5,648 bases of DNA from an uncultured Actinomycetes bacterium. GTDB taxonomy: Bacteria; Actinomycetota; Thermoleophilia; Gaiellales; F1-60-MAGs149. The position numbers and the translations under genes are program-made. This document shows, piece by piece, positions 5,273-5,648 of this stretch (position 1 is the stretch's first letter; each line of letters begins with the position of its first letter). A model generated the notes under the pieces. The model saw nothing but the letters and a program-made list of their open reading frames with translations. It made no database searches and had not been told where the DNA came from. The stretch is from contig CAINDT010000267.1 in NCBI GenBank assembly GCA_903847495.1, forward strand, positions 1-5,648, in the 5' to 3' direction.

Positions 5273-5648
5273 GAGCGGTAGTTCAGATACATGCGCTGAC
5301 CGTCGATGTGTTCGGCGACGTAGCCGGCATCGCTCCAGACGCCCCAGATGAAGCTCGAGCCGCGGCGGGATAGCCACGGCAGGCCGAGGAAGTAGACGCC
5401 GGGTTCGGTCGAGACGCCGCGACGATGTGCGGGCTTGCCCTGCTCGTCGAAGGCGTCGACCCGGAGCCAGCTGTAGTCGGTGCGAAACCCGGTCGCCCAG
5501 ATGATCGACGTGATGCCCGCGCCAACAAGGTCGAGTTCGAGCAGGGGCTCAGTGACGCTGGCGGGCAGCGGACCGAGCACGCGCGCCTCTGGCTCCGCGG
5601 GGAGCGCGAGGCCGTTGCGCGCCACGTAGGCGTCGGCAAGGTCGAGCA
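5269..5648 (-). CDS. C-terminal part of a flavin-dependent monooxygenase-like oxidoreductase (5' partial)
   Basis: The frame is open from the right edge to a TAG stop at 5271-5269, so only the last 125 codons are present. The fragment shows IIWATGFRTDYSWLRV, whose ATGF (5485-5496) is the conserved turn near the second dinucleotide-binding fold of flavin-containing monooxygenases. It is followed by AFDEQGKPAHRRGVSTEPGV and the tail YFLGLPWLSRRGSSFIWGVW, ending in AGYVAEHI. This tail pattern is typical of the CzcO-like NAD(P)/FAD-dependent oxidoreductases common in actinobacteria. The FAD- and NADPH-binding GxGxxG motifs would lie outside the window. The GTG at 5625 is an internal valine codon, since LDLADAY continues upstream in frame. 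Substrate is unknown; the older label of potassium-transport flavoprotein for this group is not supported by anything here. Its stop overlaps the fic stop on the other strand. Confidence 0.8.
   Translation of the reverse strand, partial: LDLADAYVARNGLALPAEPEARVLGPLPASVTEPLLELDLVGAGITSIIWATGFRTDYSWLRVDAFDEQGKPAHRRGVSTEPGVYFLGLPWLSRRGSSFIWGVWSDAGYVAEHIDGQRMYLNYRS

Noticed and set aside
1..5648. CRISPR array, tRNA or rRNA genes, insertion sequence ends
   Set aside because: I saw no spaced direct repeats beyond the fic control region, no cloverleaf-like or rRNA-like sequence, and no transposase or paired terminal repeats.

Overview
The window comes from a high-GC bacterium with tightly packed genes. 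Codon use, the Streptomyces-like LeuC/LeuD sequences and TANNNT-type -10 boxes six bases from start codons point to an actinobacterium. A Solirubrobacterales/Thermoleophilia-like lineage is my best guess, but I cannot prove it from the sequence. There is no gene-free stretch longer than about 65 bases.

Layout. At the left edge is the 3' end of a plus-strand gene resembling the C-terminal tetratricopeptide part of a YbbN/CnoX-type thioredoxin-fold protein. It converges, with three bases between the stops, on a minus-strand operon of two genes: an 89-residue two-helix membrane protein (1845-2114) and, overlapping it by ATGA, a 14-helix DHA2-family drug/solute exporter (238-1848). A 63-base divergent promoter region (2115-2177) separates this operon from the plus-strand leuC-leuD pair (2178-4134). 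These two genes encode the subunits of isopropylmalate isomerase, which acts in leucine biosynthesis.

Right after leuD lies a compact palindromic regulatory region (4136-4208). It holds four copies of the half-site CC(A/G)TGTCGT arranged as two inverted repeats, and it overlaps the apparently leaderless start of a class II Fic protein (4193-5272). That protein carries an intact catalytic motif, an N-terminal inhibitory motif and a C-terminal winged helix. The natural reading is a self-inhibited AMP-transferase that may also repress its own promoter. The fic gene converges on the 3' end of a flavoprotein monooxygenase-like gene that runs off the right edge, and the two stop codons share the palindrome CTAG.

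The leucine genes and the exporter are ordinary. The operator array with the Fic protein, and the small membrane protein coupled to the exporter, deserve most attention.
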